A stretch of 64,000 nucleotides of DNA from Irregularibacter muris (GTDB lineage Bacteria; Bacillota; Clostridia; Eubacteriales; Garciellaceae): assembly GCF_024622505.1 (NCBI RefSeq), contig NZ_JANKAS010000001.1:1-64000 (forward strand), given 5' to 3'. The notes below the pieces were generated by a model, which worked only from the letters and a program-made list of their open reading frames with translations, did no database searches and had not been told where the DNA came from. The position numbers and the translations under genes are program-made. Shown here piece after piece: positions 51,433-61,069 of this stretch (position 1 is the stretch's first letter; each line of letters starts with the position of its first letter).

Positions 51433-52299
51433 ATGAAATGGTTAGAAAATTTAAGTCGTGCTATAGAATATATAGAAAATCATTTGGATAAAGATATTTC
51501 TTACGATGAAGCAGCTCAGATTGCCTGTTGTTCTACTTATTATTTTCAAAGAGTATTTTCCTATGTAGCTGGTATTTCCTTATCTGAGTATATCCGTCGT
51601 CGCAGAATGACACAAGCTGCCTTTGAATTACAACGAACAGATAAAAAGGTTGTGGATATTGCTCTTAAATACGGTTATGCTTCTCCCACATCTTTTAACC
51701 GTGCATTTAAAAATGTTCATGGAATAGCCCCTTTTACCGCAAAGAGTATGGGAAGTAAATTAAACGCTTATCCAGCAATAAAATTTTCAGTCACAGTAAC
51801 AGGAGGAAGTGCTATGTCCTATCATATTGAAGAAAAAGAAGCCATAGGTATTGCCGGCATTCGTACCCCATTGATTGAGGATATGGAAGAAAATCAAAGG
51901 GCTATTCCACATTTTTGGGAGGATGTTTTACAGAAGAAAGAGTTTCAAACCATATGTGATCTTTCCAATCAACAGCCCCACGGCGTATTAGGGGTTAGCG
52001 TATATGAAAATCCACAGAACATATTTTACTATATTGCTTCTGCCACCGATCATCCTGTTCCCATAGGAATGTTTGAATACGAAATACCAGCTTCTACATG
52101 GGTTGTCTTTGAAAATCACGGATGCTTGAAAGAAGACGTGCAGAGTGTATTCAAACGTTTCTATACAGAATGGCTACCGTTTTCTGGCTATGAATACGCT
52201 GGACTGCCCGATATTGAAGTCTATCCAATTCATGACCAAAAATTAATAAATGGTCATTCCGAAGTCTGGATTGCCATCAAAAAAGAAAAGGAGAATTGA
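51433..52299 (+). CDS. AraC-family regulator with GyrI-like effector domain
   Basis: 288 residues. Two helix-turn-helix units of the AraC type occupy the first 105 residues (YDEAAQIACCSTYYFQRVF and KVVDIALKYGYASPTSFNRAFK). Residues 130-288 form a GyrI-like/SOUL-type small-molecule binding domain (AIGIAGIRTPL...YEIPASTWVVFENHG). This arrangement is found in Rob/BltR-like multidrug regulators. AAGGAGG precedes the ATG. It ends 54 bp before an ABC exporter and probably activates it in response to a drug. Confidence 0.92.
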   Translation: MKWLENLSRAIEYIENHLDKDISYDEAAQIACCSTYYFQRVFSYVAGISLSEYIRRRRMTQAAFELQRTDKKVVDIALKYGYASPTSFNRAFKNVHGIAPFTAKSMGSKLNAYPAIKFSVTVTGGSAMSYHIEEKEAIGIAGIRTPLIEDMEENQRAIPHFWEDVLQKKEFQTICDLSNQQPHGVLGVSVYENPQNIFYYIASATDHPVPIGMFEYEIPASTWVVFENHGCLKEDVQSVFKRFYTEWLPFSGYEYAGLPDIEVYPIHDQKLINGHSEVWIAIKKEKEN

Positions 52300-52352
52300 T
52301 TGATGGAATATCAATATTACTGAAATTCAATTCTCCATTAGGGAGGATGAAT

Positions 52353-53294
52353 ATGTACGCTATTGAAGTTCAAAAGGTTCAAAAGCTATATAAAAATGGA
52401 GTGCAGGCATTGAATGGTTTAAATCTCAATGTAAAAACGGGTGAAATATTTTCTCTTTTAGGTCAAAATGGTGCGGGTAAATCTACCCTAATCAGCATAT
52501 TAACCACCTATTTAAAACTAAATTCTGGGAAAATTACAATGTTGGGAAAAGATATAGGAAAAGATTCTGAAGAAATTCGCTCTGCCATTGCTTGTGTTGC
52601 CCAGCGAGTGTCTATGGACACACATTTATCTTTAAAAGAAAACATGATGTTTCAAGCTGGTTTATACAAAATTCCTAAGAGTGAAGCAAGGCAGAGAATG
52701 TCAATGCTAATTGAAGAATTTGAATTAAATCCGTATCTTAAATACCCTGTTTTATCTTATTCTGGGGGGATCAAGCGACGATTAGATATTGCCCTGAATA
52801 TGATGTCCAATCCAAAAATTTTATTTTTAGATGAACCTACAGTCGGTATGGATATACAGTCACGAATGACCATGGGGAAAATGATGAGAAAAATACGTGA
52901 TGATTTTGGAATGACGATTTTTTTCACAACACATTATTTGGAAGAAGCAGATAATCTTAGTGATACAATTTGTATTATAAAAGATGGAAAAGAAATTGTT
53001 CAAGGTACACCCTTTGAATTGAGAAAATATATCCGACAAGATGCCATTAAAATTCAATTCTCTAATAATGAACAAGCAAAAACAGCTTTATCAGTATTGA
53101 CTGAACACTTTACTCCATTAATGTGCACTTTACACAATGATTCAATCCTAATTGACACCAATTCCAGTCAACGTGATTTCATCAAGGTCAATGAATTCTT
53201 ATTAAAATCTCAAATTTCTTTCCAAGGAATTGAAATTACAGAACCTACATTAGAAGATGTATTTTTGCGACTGACAGAGAAAAGGGAGGATTGA
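52353..53294 (+). CDS. ABC multidrug-type exporter ATPase
   Basis: About 313 residues from the ATG at 52353 (GGGAGGA 5 nt upstream). Walker A GQNGAGKST at about 36-44, signature YSGGIKRRL, Walker B ILFLDEPTVGMD and switch His in TTHYLEEAD. The C-terminal part resembles the DrrA/ABC-2 group, which expels drugs. The neighbour 2 bp downstream is the ABC-2 permease. The AraC/GyrI protein upstream is the expected regulator. Confidence 0.93.
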   Translation: MYAIEVQKVQKLYKNGVQALNGLNLNVKTGEIFSLLGQNGAGKSTLISILTTYLKLNSGKITMLGKDIGKDSEEIRSAIACVAQRVSMDTHLSLKENMMFQAGLYKIPKSEARQRMSMLIEEFELNPYLKYPVLSYSGGIKRRLDIALNMMSNPKILFLDEPTVGMDIQSRMTMGKMMRKIRDDFGMTIFFTTHYLEEADNLSDTICIIKDGKEIVQGTPFELRKYIRQDAIKIQFSNNEQAKTALSVLTEHFTPLMCTLHNDSILIDTNSSQRDFIKVNEFLLKSQISFQGIEITEPTLEDVFLRLTEKRED

Positions 53295-53296
53295 AT

Positions 53297-54052
53297 ATGA
53301 GGGTTTTAACGATATTGTGGAAAAACATGAAATGGCGTTATCATAATGAATTTACCATTATAATTACAATTTTACAACCAATTCTTTGGCTTGTGCTCTA
53401 TAGTGCGGTTGCAGGACAGACTATGCAGAACACAGGGATTGAGAACTATACAGCCTTTATTTTACCCGGACTGGTGATATTGGTTAGCTTTTCCACTTGC
53501 AGCAGTAGTGGGATTATGAATTATATGATGAAATCAGAAGGCAGCTTCTATAGAGTGTTGATTGCACCCATAAAAAGAAGTTCCATTATTTTAGGGCAGA
53601 TTTTAGAAGCTGTATTATGTACATTCCTCGAAGTAGGGATCATGGGAATCATCAGTTTGTTTTTCTCAGTTCCATTGTTGAATGGAGCTGCCAGTATGGT
53701 TGCTATCTTCTTTTTAATATTTTTGACAGCATTTTTCATGGCTGCTATTGCCTATGGAATGAGTTTGATTCTTCCCAATGAAATGATATATGAAACCATC
53801 ATGAACGCTATCGTTCTACCGATATTTTTTCTAAGCTCTGCTTTGTTTCCAATAGATGAAATAAGCGGTGTTCTAAAAGTGATAATCAACTTAAATCCAT
53901 TTACCCATGTCATTAATAGCTTGCGCTTTATTATGATGACGGGAGTGGTTCAATGGAAAGGGATTTATATATCTATCCTATTGCTTGTTGTACTGTCTTT
54001 TCTTGCTTTTGCATTTGCCAATAACAGATTGAAAAAGGAAATGGATTTATAA
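53297..54052 (+). CDS. ABC-2 type exporter permease
   Basis: About 251 residues from ATG 53297, with GGGAGG upstream inside the end of the ATPase gene. Six membrane helices follow a basic N-terminus. FILPGLVILVSFSTCSSSG and LNPFTHVINSLRFIM are typical of the DrrB/ABC-2 permease family. It forms an exporter with the preceding ATPase as a homodimer or with itself plus the ATPase dimer. A terminator follows closely. Confidence 0.92.
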   Translation: MRVLTILWKNMKWRYHNEFTIIITILQPILWLVLYSAVAGQTMQNTGIENYTAFILPGLVILVSFSTCSSSGIMNYMMKSEGSFYRVLIAPIKRSSIILGQILEAVLCTFLEVGIMGIISLFFSVPLLNGAASMVAIFFLIFLTAFFMAAIAYGMSLILPNEMIYETIMNAIVLPIFFLSSALFPIDEISGVLKVIINLNPFTHVINSLRFIMMTGVVQWKGIYISILLLVVLSFLAFAFANNRLKKEMDL

Positions 54053-54057
54053 AGAGG

Positions 54058-54087
54058 AGAGGAAATGAAATTTTCCTCTTTTTTTAT
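54058..54087 (+). terminator. rho-independent terminator
   Basis: AGAGGAAA pairs with TTTCCTCT, followed by TTTTTTAT. It ends the AraC/ABC gene group. Confidence 0.75.
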
Positions 54088-54191
54088 ATATTTTTATAAA
54101 ATCCTTCATGAATACTAATACTTTATAAGAGAGGTTTAAAACCTATTGATGAGAGATCAAATTTTGGTAAAACAATGAAGGAGACAACCCT

Positions 54192-55712
54192 ATGACAGAT
54201 GAAAAGAAAAGAAAAAGAAAATTTCAATTTCCTACAGCCTTTACGGTTTTATTTATTATTTTAATTATTGCTGCTATACTAACCTATATAGTGCCGGCAG
54301 GGGTTTATTCTAAGTTACAGTACAATGCAGATGAAAATGCATTTATGGTGGAAAATCATCTAGGGGAAGTGACAACTTTGCCCGCCACCCAGGAAAGCCT
54401 AGAGGAATTAAACATCCCTATGAATATTGGAAAGTTTATAGATGGGAGCATGAAAAAGCCTATTGCTATACCTGGGACTTATCAGAGAATACAACAATCT
54501 CCCCAGGGACTATTGCCGGTGATTATGTCTCCTATTGAGGGGATTATGGATACAGTAGATATTATGGTTTTTGTACTTATATTAGGAGGAATTATTGGTT
54601 TAATCAATAAAACCGGTACCTTTGATGCAGGGATTGCGGCTTTATCCAAGAGAACCAAGGGAAAGGAATTTTTATTGGTCATCTTTGTGTCTGCTCTAAT
54701 TGCTTTAGGAGGGACTACCTTTGGATTGGCGGAGGAAACCATTGCTCTATATCCCATACTTATGCCTATATTTATAGCCAGTGGCTACGATGCCATTGTG
54801 TGTATTGCGGCAATATACATGGGATCTTCCATTGGGACTATGTTTTCTACAGTGAATCCCTTCTCGGTAGTTATTGCCTCTGATGCTGCAGGAATATCCT
54901 TTAGTGAAGGCTTGGTATTTCGAGGGATAAGTTTGGTATTGGCCATGATTATTACCCTAATGTATATCTACCGCTATGCCCAAAGGGTAAAAAACAATCC
55001 CAAGGCTTCATTGATTTATGAGGAAAAGGATAAGATAGAAACACGGTTTTTAAAAAACTATAATCCCGAAAATGTTATCCCCTTTAACTGGAGAAGAATT
55101 CTAATCCTTCTTATATTTTTAGCGGCTTTTCCCTTGATGATTTGGGGAGTGTCTAGAGGGATTTGGTGGTTTCCGGAAATGTCAGCTTTATTTTTGGCAG
55201 TGGCCATCATCATTGCCTTTTTATCAGGATTTTCGGAAAAGGAAGCTGTGAATACCTTCTTAGAGGGGGCAGCTGATTTAATAGGCGTTGTTCTGATTAT
55301 TGGAGTAGCCAGGGCAATTAATATTGTCATGGACAATGGAATGATTTCAGATACCTTGCTTTATTATACCTCTTCAATTATTGAAAATATGAATAGGGGT
55401 ATTTTTGCAGCGGTTCAAATGATATTATTTAGTTTCCTAGGATTTTTTGTGCCTTCATCCTCAGGACTTGCCACCCTATCCATGCCTATTATGGCACCGT
55501 TGGCAGATACAGTAGGTGTATCCAGGGCTGTTGTAGTCACTGCCTATAACTGGGGACAAGGTTGGATGGCCTTTATTACTCCCACAGGATTAATTTTGGC
55601 AACCTTAGAGATGGTAGATGTGACCTATGACAAGTGGTTAAAATTCATCCTCCCCCTCATGGGCATTATAGGAGTCTTTTCCATTGTCATGCTTGTGTTG
55701 CAAAGTATATGA
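54192..55712 (+). CDS. YfcC-family amino-acid/dicarboxylate transporter
   Basis: 506 residues. A basic N-terminus leads into a helix with FPTAFTVLFIILIIAAILTYIVPAG, the hallmark of the YfcC/C4-dicarboxylate (DcuC-like) group. About 12 helices follow, with GGTTFGLAEETIALYPILMP and FVPSSSGLATLSMPIMAPL as conserved re-entrant loops. Members move amino acids, arginine/ornithine or C4 acids. AAGGAGAC precedes the ATG. PepT and PepD follow within 55 bp each, so it probably imports peptides or exports amino acids in a peptide-utilisation operon. Confidence 0.9.
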   Translation: MTDEKKRKRKFQFPTAFTVLFIILIIAAILTYIVPAGVYSKLQYNADENAFMVENHLGEVTTLPATQESLEELNIPMNIGKFIDGSMKKPIAIPGTYQRIQQSPQGLLPVIMSPIEGIMDTVDIMVFVLILGGIIGLINKTGTFDAGIAALSKRTKGKEFLLVIFVSALIALGGTTFGLAEETIALYPILMPIFIASGYDAIVCIAAIYMGSSIGTMFSTVNPFSVVIASDAAGISFSEGLVFRGISLVLAMIITLMYIYRYAQRVKNNPKASLIYEEKDKIETRFLKNYNPENVIPFNWRRILILLIFLAAFPLMIWGVSRGIWWFPEMSALFLAVAIIIAFLSGFSEKEAVNTFLEGAADLIGVVLIIGVARAINIVMDNGMISDTLLYYTSSIIENMNRGIFAAVQMILFSFLGFFVPSSSGLATLSMPIMAPLADTVGVSRAVVVTAYNWGQGWMAFITPTGLILATLEMVDVTYDKWLKFILPLMGIIGVFSIVMLVLQSI

Positions 55713-55748
55713 TAAAATTATATTGAATAGAGAAGAAAGGAAGATTAT

Positions 55749-56960
55749 ATGGAAAAAATTGTTGAACGGTTTACAAAATATATTGCCATAGACACAAAGT
55801 CTGATGAAAAGAGCAATAGCTGTCCGAGCACATCAGGTCAACGAAAGCTAGGGTCTTTGTTGGTAGAAGAACTAAAAGCAATGGGACTAGAGGAGGTAAA
55901 ACAAGATGAAAATGGATATGTCTATGGGACTATTAAGTCTAATACAGATAAAAAAGTGCCTACAATAGGATTTATAGCTCATATGGATACTAGCCCAGAT
56001 TTAGATGGGAAATGTACAAATCCCCAGATTTTTATCTACCAAGGTGGAGATATTCAACTAAACAGTCAGTATTCTATAGGGCAAAAAAAATTTCCCTTTT
56101 TAAAAGAACTTGTAGGTAAGGAGCTTATTACAACGGATGGAACCACTTTGCTTGGGGCAGATGATAAGGCGGGGATTACTGCCATTATGACGGCTATGGA
56201 ATATTTAATCTGTCATCCAGAGATTAAACATGGCGAGATAAAAATTGCTTTCACCCCAGACGAAGAAATTGGCAGAGGGGCAGATCTCTTTGATGTAGAA
56301 GGTTTTGGGGCTGACTTTGCTTATACGGTAGATGGGGGACCTTTAGGAGAATTAGAATATGAAAATTTTAATGCAGCCAGTGCGAAAATCGAAATTGAAG
56401 GAAAAAATGTTCATCCAGGTTCGGCAAAGAATATTATGATCAACTCCATTAGAATAGCCATGGAATTAGAAGGCTTGTTGCCCTCCAACGAAAAGCCCGA
56501 GTATACCGAAGGCTACGAAGGTTTTTATCTTTTGGATGATATTGTAGGAAATGTAGAACATACTAAGTTAGAGTATATTATTCGAGATCATTCCATGGAA
56601 AGGTTTGAGGCGAAGAAAAAATATCTCAGGGATATTGTAGACTTTTTAAATCAAAAATATGGAAATATCATTACCCTGGAAATAACCGATAGTTATTATA
56701 ATATGAAGGAAAAAGTTGAACCCCATATGGAAATTATCCAACTTGCCCAAAAGTCCATGGAAGAATTAGGCATAGAACCGAAAGTCACACCTATTCGGGG
56801 AGGTACTGATGGAGCAAGGCTATCTTATATGGGTTTGCCCTGCCCCAATATTTTTACTGGAGGGTACAATTTTCATGGAAGATTTGAATTTATTCCTATA
56901 GAGTCCATGAAGTTGGCTTCAAAGCTTATTGTAAAGATTATCGAAAATAATACCAAGTAA
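55749..56960 (+). CDS. pepT: peptidase T (tripeptide aminopeptidase)
   Basis: 403 residues, matching the family length. Zinc ligands sit in GFIAHMDTSPD, LLGADDKAGITA and FTPDEEIGRGAD (catalytic Glu pair), with YTVDGGPLGELEYENFNAA typical of PepT. It removes the N-terminal residue from tripeptides in the cytosol using two zinc ions. AGAAAGGAAG precedes the ATG. It forms an operon with the YfcC-type transporter and PepD, consistent with amino-acid fermentation. Confidence 0.96.
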   Translation: MEKIVERFTKYIAIDTKSDEKSNSCPSTSGQRKLGSLLVEELKAMGLEEVKQDENGYVYGTIKSNTDKKVPTIGFIAHMDTSPDLDGKCTNPQIFIYQGGDIQLNSQYSIGQKKFPFLKELVGKELITTDGTTLLGADDKAGITAIMTAMEYLICHPEIKHGEIKIAFTPDEEIGRGADLFDVEGFGADFAYTVDGGPLGELEYENFNAASAKIEIEGKNVHPGSAKNIMINSIRIAMELEGLLPSNEKPEYTEGYEGFYLLDDIVGNVEHTKLEYIIRDHSMERFEAKKKYLRDIVDFLNQKYGNIITLEITDSYYNMKEKVEPHMEIIQLAQKSMEELGIEPKVTPIRGGTDGARLSYMGLPCPNIFTGGYNFHGRFEFIPIESMKLASKLIVKIIENNTK

Positions 56961-57013
56961 ATAACAAGCAGAAGCTTAGTGCTGCTCTTTAAAACAAAGA
57001 ATGGAGAATCGGG

Positions 57014-58462
57014 ATGAATAAGTTAGAAGGATTAGAACCTAAGAGAGTTTTTTATTATTTTGAACAAATAGCAAATATTCCTCGCTGTTCCTATGATGAG
57101 CAAAATATTAGCAATTATATTAAAAGCGTAGGGGAAAAATTGAACCTTGAAACCATCCAAGATGAAGCACTTAATGTCATTATTAGAAAACCCGCTACAC
57201 CAGGCTATGAAAATGCTCAAGGCATCATTATCCAAGGGCATATGGATATGGTATGTGAAAAAGAAGAGGATAGCCATCATGATTTTAAGAAAGATCCGAT
57301 TGCATTAGAAATTGAGGGAGATTATATCCAAGCAGATAAAACCACCCTGGGAGCAGATAATGGAATTGCCATTGCTATGGGGCTTGCCTTACTAGAAGAG
57401 GACACCATAGAGCATCCGGATATAGAGCTGTTGGTCACCACCTCAGAAGAAGTAGAAATGGATGGCGCCCTAGGCCTATCAGAGGATATTTTAAGAGGCA
57501 CTAGGCTACTAAATTTAGATTCGGAAGAGGAGGGCGTATTGATAGCAGGTTCTGCGGGAGGGGAACTCATACAAATAAAAATACCAGCAAATTATCAAAA
57601 AATTTCAGGGTATATGGAAGTAAGTGTAGAGGTTAAAGGCCTGCAAGGTGGACATTCCGGTGTTGAAATCCATAAGGCTAGAGGGAACTCTAATAAGATT
57701 TTAAATTCCATAGTAAAAGAAATAAAGGAATTATGGGATGTAGAGCTCATATCCTTTGAGGGGGGCACTAAGGATAATGCCATTCCAAGACAAAGCAGGG
57801 CTAAAATAGCGGTAAAGGCTAAAGAATTACCTGAGTTTAGGGAAAAAGTTCAGAAAATAAAAAAAGAGATTTTGCATCAATATTCATCAGAAGAATCGGG
57901 AATGGAGATCATTTTTACCGAAGGAAATTCAGCCTTAAAGGTTCTTTCAAGAGATACATGGAATGATCTGGTACTCCTTTTGGATACTTTACCTACAGGA
58001 GTATTTACAAAATTGCCTCAAAATAATGACATTGTAGAAAGTTCCAGTAATCTAGCCATTGTAAAAATGGAAGAAGAAAAAATAATCATTCAGATTTCTT
58101 TAAGAAGCTCATCGGAAGAGGTATTACATAAGCTGCGTCAGAAAGTAATAGATCAAGTTAGTAAAACCCAAAGTGAATACCAGATCAGTGGTAGCTATCC
58201 AGAGTGGCAGTATAACCCTAAATCCCAATTGAGGGATACGGCATTGGCTTTATATAAGGAAATGTTCGGAAAGGAAATGGAGTCAACTGTCATTCATGCG
58301 GGGCTAGAATGCGGAGTGCTCGCAAAAAAATACTCCCATCTAGATATTATTTCCTTTGGGCCAAATATGTATGATGTTCATACGCCCAAGGAAAGACTAA
58401 GCATTTCCTCTACAGAAAGGGTGTATGAATATTTAGTTGAATTATTAAAGAAATTAAAATAG
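57014..58462 (+). CDS. pepD: cytosolic non-specific dipeptidase (aminoacyl-histidine dipeptidase)
   Basis: 482 residues. QGHMDMVCEKEEDSHHDF, ADNGIAIAMGLA and TTSEEVEMDGALGL are the M20C zinc-site blocks of PepD. GGHSGVEIHKARGN in the lid domain is also diagnostic. It splits a wide range of dipeptides, including Xaa-His. The ATG follows AATGGAGAAT. With PepT immediately upstream the pair would degrade tripeptides to free amino acids. No terminator stands out between its stop and the riboswitch promoter at 58531. Confidence 0.95.
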   Translation: MNKLEGLEPKRVFYYFEQIANIPRCSYDEQNISNYIKSVGEKLNLETIQDEALNVIIRKPATPGYENAQGIIIQGHMDMVCEKEEDSHHDFKKDPIALEIEGDYIQADKTTLGADNGIAIAMGLALLEEDTIEHPDIELLVTTSEEVEMDGALGLSEDILRGTRLLNLDSEEEGVLIAGSAGGELIQIKIPANYQKISGYMEVSVEVKGLQGGHSGVEIHKARGNSNKILNSIVKEIKELWDVELISFEGGTKDNAIPRQSRAKIAVKAKELPEFREKVQKIKKEILHQYSSEESGMEIIFTEGNSALKVLSRDTWNDLVLLLDTLPTGVFTKLPQNNDIVESSSNLAIVKMEEEKIIIQISLRSSSEEVLHKLRQKVIDQVSKTQSEYQISGSYPEWQYNPKSQLRDTALALYKEMFGKEMESTVIHAGLECGVLAKKYSHLDIISFGPNMYDVHTPKERLSISSTERVYEYLVELLKKLK

Positions 58463-58530
58463 AAAACTAGCTTATAATGACCATCCATTATCTAGAAAAA
58501 GAAAAAGATATCAATAAGCAAGAAAAACAA

Positions 58531-58559
58531 TTGACAAAAACATTCTTTCTTCTTATACT
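58531..58559 (+). promoter_or_regulatory. promoter of the manganese-riboswitch transcript
   Basis: TTGACA (58531-58536), exactly 17 bp, TATACT (58554-58559). The expected start, about 58566, is immediately before the aptamer. Confidence 0.85.
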
Positions 58560-58561
58560 CA

Positions 58562-58675
58562 GATAGTAAGAGGGAGTAACTAACCTTAAAAAGGGATTAA
58601 AGTCATCATCTCGGAAATGCTATTTTCCTGGCTTTAATGATGTATCATAATATATCTAGTGAGACTCTACAGAAA
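58562..58675 (+). promoter_or_regulatory. yybP-ykoY manganese riboswitch aptamer
   Basis: The conserved L1 strand reads AGAGGGAGTAACTAAC (consensus GGGGAGUAG). The second helix is ATTAAAGTCATCATCTCGG with CTGGCTTTAATGATG, the same layout as the known Lactococcus aptamer. The closing strand AGTGAGACTCTAC matches the conserved GAGACCU-type L3 element. Mn2+ binds where L1 and L3 dock. Its 3' strand is shared with the following terminator, so Mn2+ should favour read-through. It controls the downstream cation exchanger. Confidence 0.92.
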
Positions 58676-58726
58676 TATAAGCTAATTTTGGTTAGCCTGT
58701 ATTTTGTGTAGCGTCTTTTATTTTTT
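58662..58726 (+). terminator. riboswitch-controlled terminator
   Basis: AGACTCTACA (58662-58671) can pair with TGTAGCGTCT (58706-58715, one mismatch), enclosing a small GCTAA/TTAGC hairpin, followed by TTTATTTTTT. The 5' arm is the 3' strand of the aptamer, so the two structures exclude each other. Confidence 0.85.
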
Positions 58727-58757
58727 GTATAAAATATAAAGGGAGGAATATTTTTTT

Positions 58758-59813
58758 ATGGAAGAGCTTCTTCATAGTTATTTAACTTCATTTCCAACAT
58801 TAGTTTTAGTGCTTATTATTTGTGCAATGCTGTATATCCTAGGGAAGGGGGCAGATATCCTAGTAGATGAAGCGGTTAGTCTTTCCCTTCAATGGGGTGT
58901 TCCTAAAACAATTGTAGGAGCCACAATTGTTTCATTGGGTACCACTCTGCCTGAGGCTACAGTGTCTGTGCTAGCAGCCGTTAATGGAAATCCTGATCTT
59001 GCATTGGGAAATGCCATTGGCTCGATTATTGTGGATACTGGACTTATTCTTGGTATTGCCGCTCTTCTTGGACGCTTACCCGTAGATAAAAATATTGTCC
59101 AGCGCCAGGGAAAAATCCAAGTAGGAGCAGGGGTTTTACTTGCCGTTGTGAGTCTTCCCTTCTTATCTGGAGGACAGGGAAACATTAGTCAATGGATGGG
59201 TTGGCTGTTTATAGCTTTATTAATTACGTATATCTATATCTCCATTAAGTGGTCCAAAGATTCATCTTCCGAACAATCTGTTCCCAAAGAAGAGTCATCC
59301 TCACCCATAAAAGAAATGGCTATGACTGAAAATGTTTCAGAGGATGAAAAAGGTTCATTGTTGGTGAAAATATTAAAATTATTTATAGGTATAGCCCTAA
59401 TCATAGGTTCTTCAAAGGTTCTTATACCTGCAGTGGAGATTTCAGCTGTTCGAGTGGGCATTCCTCAAAGTATTATTGCGGCAACTTTAATTGCCTTTGG
59501 AACCAGTTTGCCTGAGTTGGTAACAGCTATTACTGCTGTGAGAAAGGGACATGGAGAACTGGCCATTGGGAATATCGTTGGAGCGGACATTCTAAATGTA
59601 CTCTTTGTAGTGGGTAGTGCTGCTGCTGTAACTACAGGTGGCCTAAGTGTTCCAACCAATTTCTATAAACTTCAGATCCCCACTATGCTTATTATTCTTA
59701 TTACCTTTCGATTGTTTTCAAGGGGTGAAAATGAGGAAATCACCAAAAAGGAAGGAAGTATACTTCTTTTGATGTACTGTATTTATCTAGTACTCAATTA
59801 CACATGGCTTTAA
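58758..59813 (+). CDS. CaCA-family cation (Na+/Ca2+-type) exchanger under manganese control
   Basis: 351 residues with ten helices in two inverted repeats. The alpha motifs are VSLGTTLPEATVSVLAAVNGN (about 56-76) and FGTSLPELVTAITAVRKGH (about 249-267), the ion-binding sites of calcium/cation antiporters. The normal first motif has a conserved Glu, which is kept. A charged loop (about 170-200) joins the halves. GGGAGGA precedes the ATG. Because the leader is a yybP-ykoY riboswitch that turns genes on when Mn2+ is high, the physiological role may be Mn2+ (or mixed Mn/Ca) export, not calcium homeostasis alone. Confidence 0.9.
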   Translation: MEELLHSYLTSFPTLVLVLIICAMLYILGKGADILVDEAVSLSLQWGVPKTIVGATIVSLGTTLPEATVSVLAAVNGNPDLALGNAIGSIIVDTGLILGIAALLGRLPVDKNIVQRQGKIQVGAGVLLAVVSLPFLSGGQGNISQWMGWLFIALLITYIYISIKWSKDSSSEQSVPKEESSSPIKEMAMTENVSEDEKGSLLVKILKLFIGIALIIGSSKVLIPAVEISAVRVGIPQSIIAATLIAFGTSLPELVTAITAVRKGHGELAIGNIVGADILNVLFVVGSAAAVTTGGLSVPTNFYKLQIPTMLIILITFRLFSRGENEEITKKEGSILLLMYCIYLVLNYTWL

Positions 59814-59822
59814 AAAGTTTCA

Positions 59823-59870
59823 GGGGAGGAGTTGTTGGCACTTTATCTAAAGTGCCAACAACTCCTCCCC
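59823..59870. terminator. very long perfect hairpin after the exchanger gene
   Basis: About 23 bp on each side (GGGGAGGAGTTGTTGGCAC with TTTA, then the exact complement) around a TC centre. It has no T-run, so it may stop RNA decay or transcription less directly. The rest of the 295-bp gap to 60108 shows no gene. Confidence 0.55.
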
Positions 59871-60108
59871 CAATGGTTTATTGCCAACATAAACAACATT
59901 TCCCCATTTTGAAAGAGAATAGATACAAAAGCCATGTCTTGTCCATCCACTATGTTGCATTCATGACCTACTAATCTTATGGTACATTTAATTCTGTTCT
60001 CTTACTATTCCTCCTTTTATATATTTTTGATATATAATAGACTATGCAGGGAATAAATAGAGTTAATAAACGGGTTTATATAAAAATTTAAAGGAAAAAG
60101 GAGAAAAT

Positions 60109-60954
60109 ATGATTAAATTAGGAGAAATACAAAAACTAGAGATTATTCGGAAAACTTCCATAGGTGTATATCTAAATGAAGGAGAGGGGAATCATGAGGA
60201 AGATGTTTTGCTTCCAAACAAACAGGTTCCTCCTGACACTGAGATAGGAGAGGAAGTAGAGGTATTTATTTATAGGGATTCCCAAGATAGAAAAATAGCT
60301 ACAACACAACGGCCCAAGTTGATTTTAGGAGAGATTGGATTTCTCCAAGTTACTCAGGTAACGAAAATTGGCGCTTTTTTAGATTGGAATTTAGAAAAGG
60401 ATTTATTTTTACCCTTTAGGGAGCAAACTACTAGAGTAAAAGAAGGTAGAGAATATCTAGTAGGTGTATACATAGATAAAAGTGATCGATTATGTGCTAC
60501 TATGGACATTCACAAACTTCTTAGCAGTGAATCTCCCTATAAGGAAGGGGATCGAGTAAAGGGGATTATTTATAGTAGTAATGATGAATTGGGTCTATTT
60601 GTAGCTGTAGAGGCCAAATATCATGGCTTAATTCCTAAAAAGGAGTTATATGGAAAATATAAAATAGGTGACCAGATAGAGGGAAGAATTACTAGGGTAA
60701 GAGAAGATGGAAAATTAGATTTGAGTGTAAGAGAAAAATCCTATAGGCAAATGGATAAGGATGCAGAAATTGTTTTAGAAAAGCTTATTCAAAATCAAGG
60801 TACACTTTTTCTAAATGACAAAAGTTCACCCAGTAAAATAAAAGAAGAATTAAGCATGAGTAAAAGTGCATTTAAAACAGCCATTGGTAGATTATTAAAA
60901 CAAGGAACAATAAAATTTATTGAAAATGGTATTGAGCTAACAGAAAAAGAGTAA
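60109..60954 (+). CDS. CvfB-like S1 RNA-binding protein
   Basis: 281 residues. Three S1-like beta-barrels can be read: 1-65 (LEIIRKTSIGVYLNEG), 68-135 (LQVTQVTKIGAFLDWN) and 143-210 (GDRVKGIIYSSNDELGLFV...RVREDGKLDLSVRE). A small winged helix closes the protein (about 215-278). This is the CvfB/YitL arrangement, which binds RNA and affects virulence or gene expression in Staphylococcus. AAAGGAGAA precedes the ATG. It stands alone. Confidence 0.92.
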   Translation: MIKLGEIQKLEIIRKTSIGVYLNEGEGNHEEDVLLPNKQVPPDTEIGEEVEVFIYRDSQDRKIATTQRPKLILGEIGFLQVTQVTKIGAFLDWNLEKDLFLPFREQTTRVKEGREYLVGVYIDKSDRLCATMDIHKLLSSESPYKEGDRVKGIIYSSNDELGLFVAVEAKYHGLIPKKELYGKYKIGDQIEGRITRVREDGKLDLSVREKSYRQMDKDAEIVLEKLIQNQGTLFLNDKSSPSKIKEELSMSKSAFKTAIGRLLKQGTIKFIENGIELTEKE

Positions 60955-61069
60955 TTCCATTTGGGGAGGAAGAAGAGGCAAAGACCATTGGACTGATGGG
61001 AGTTCTGTTGCAAAACATGAGGGATATTTTGATAGATATAAAAGATATGATAATATAGAAAGGGATGGA

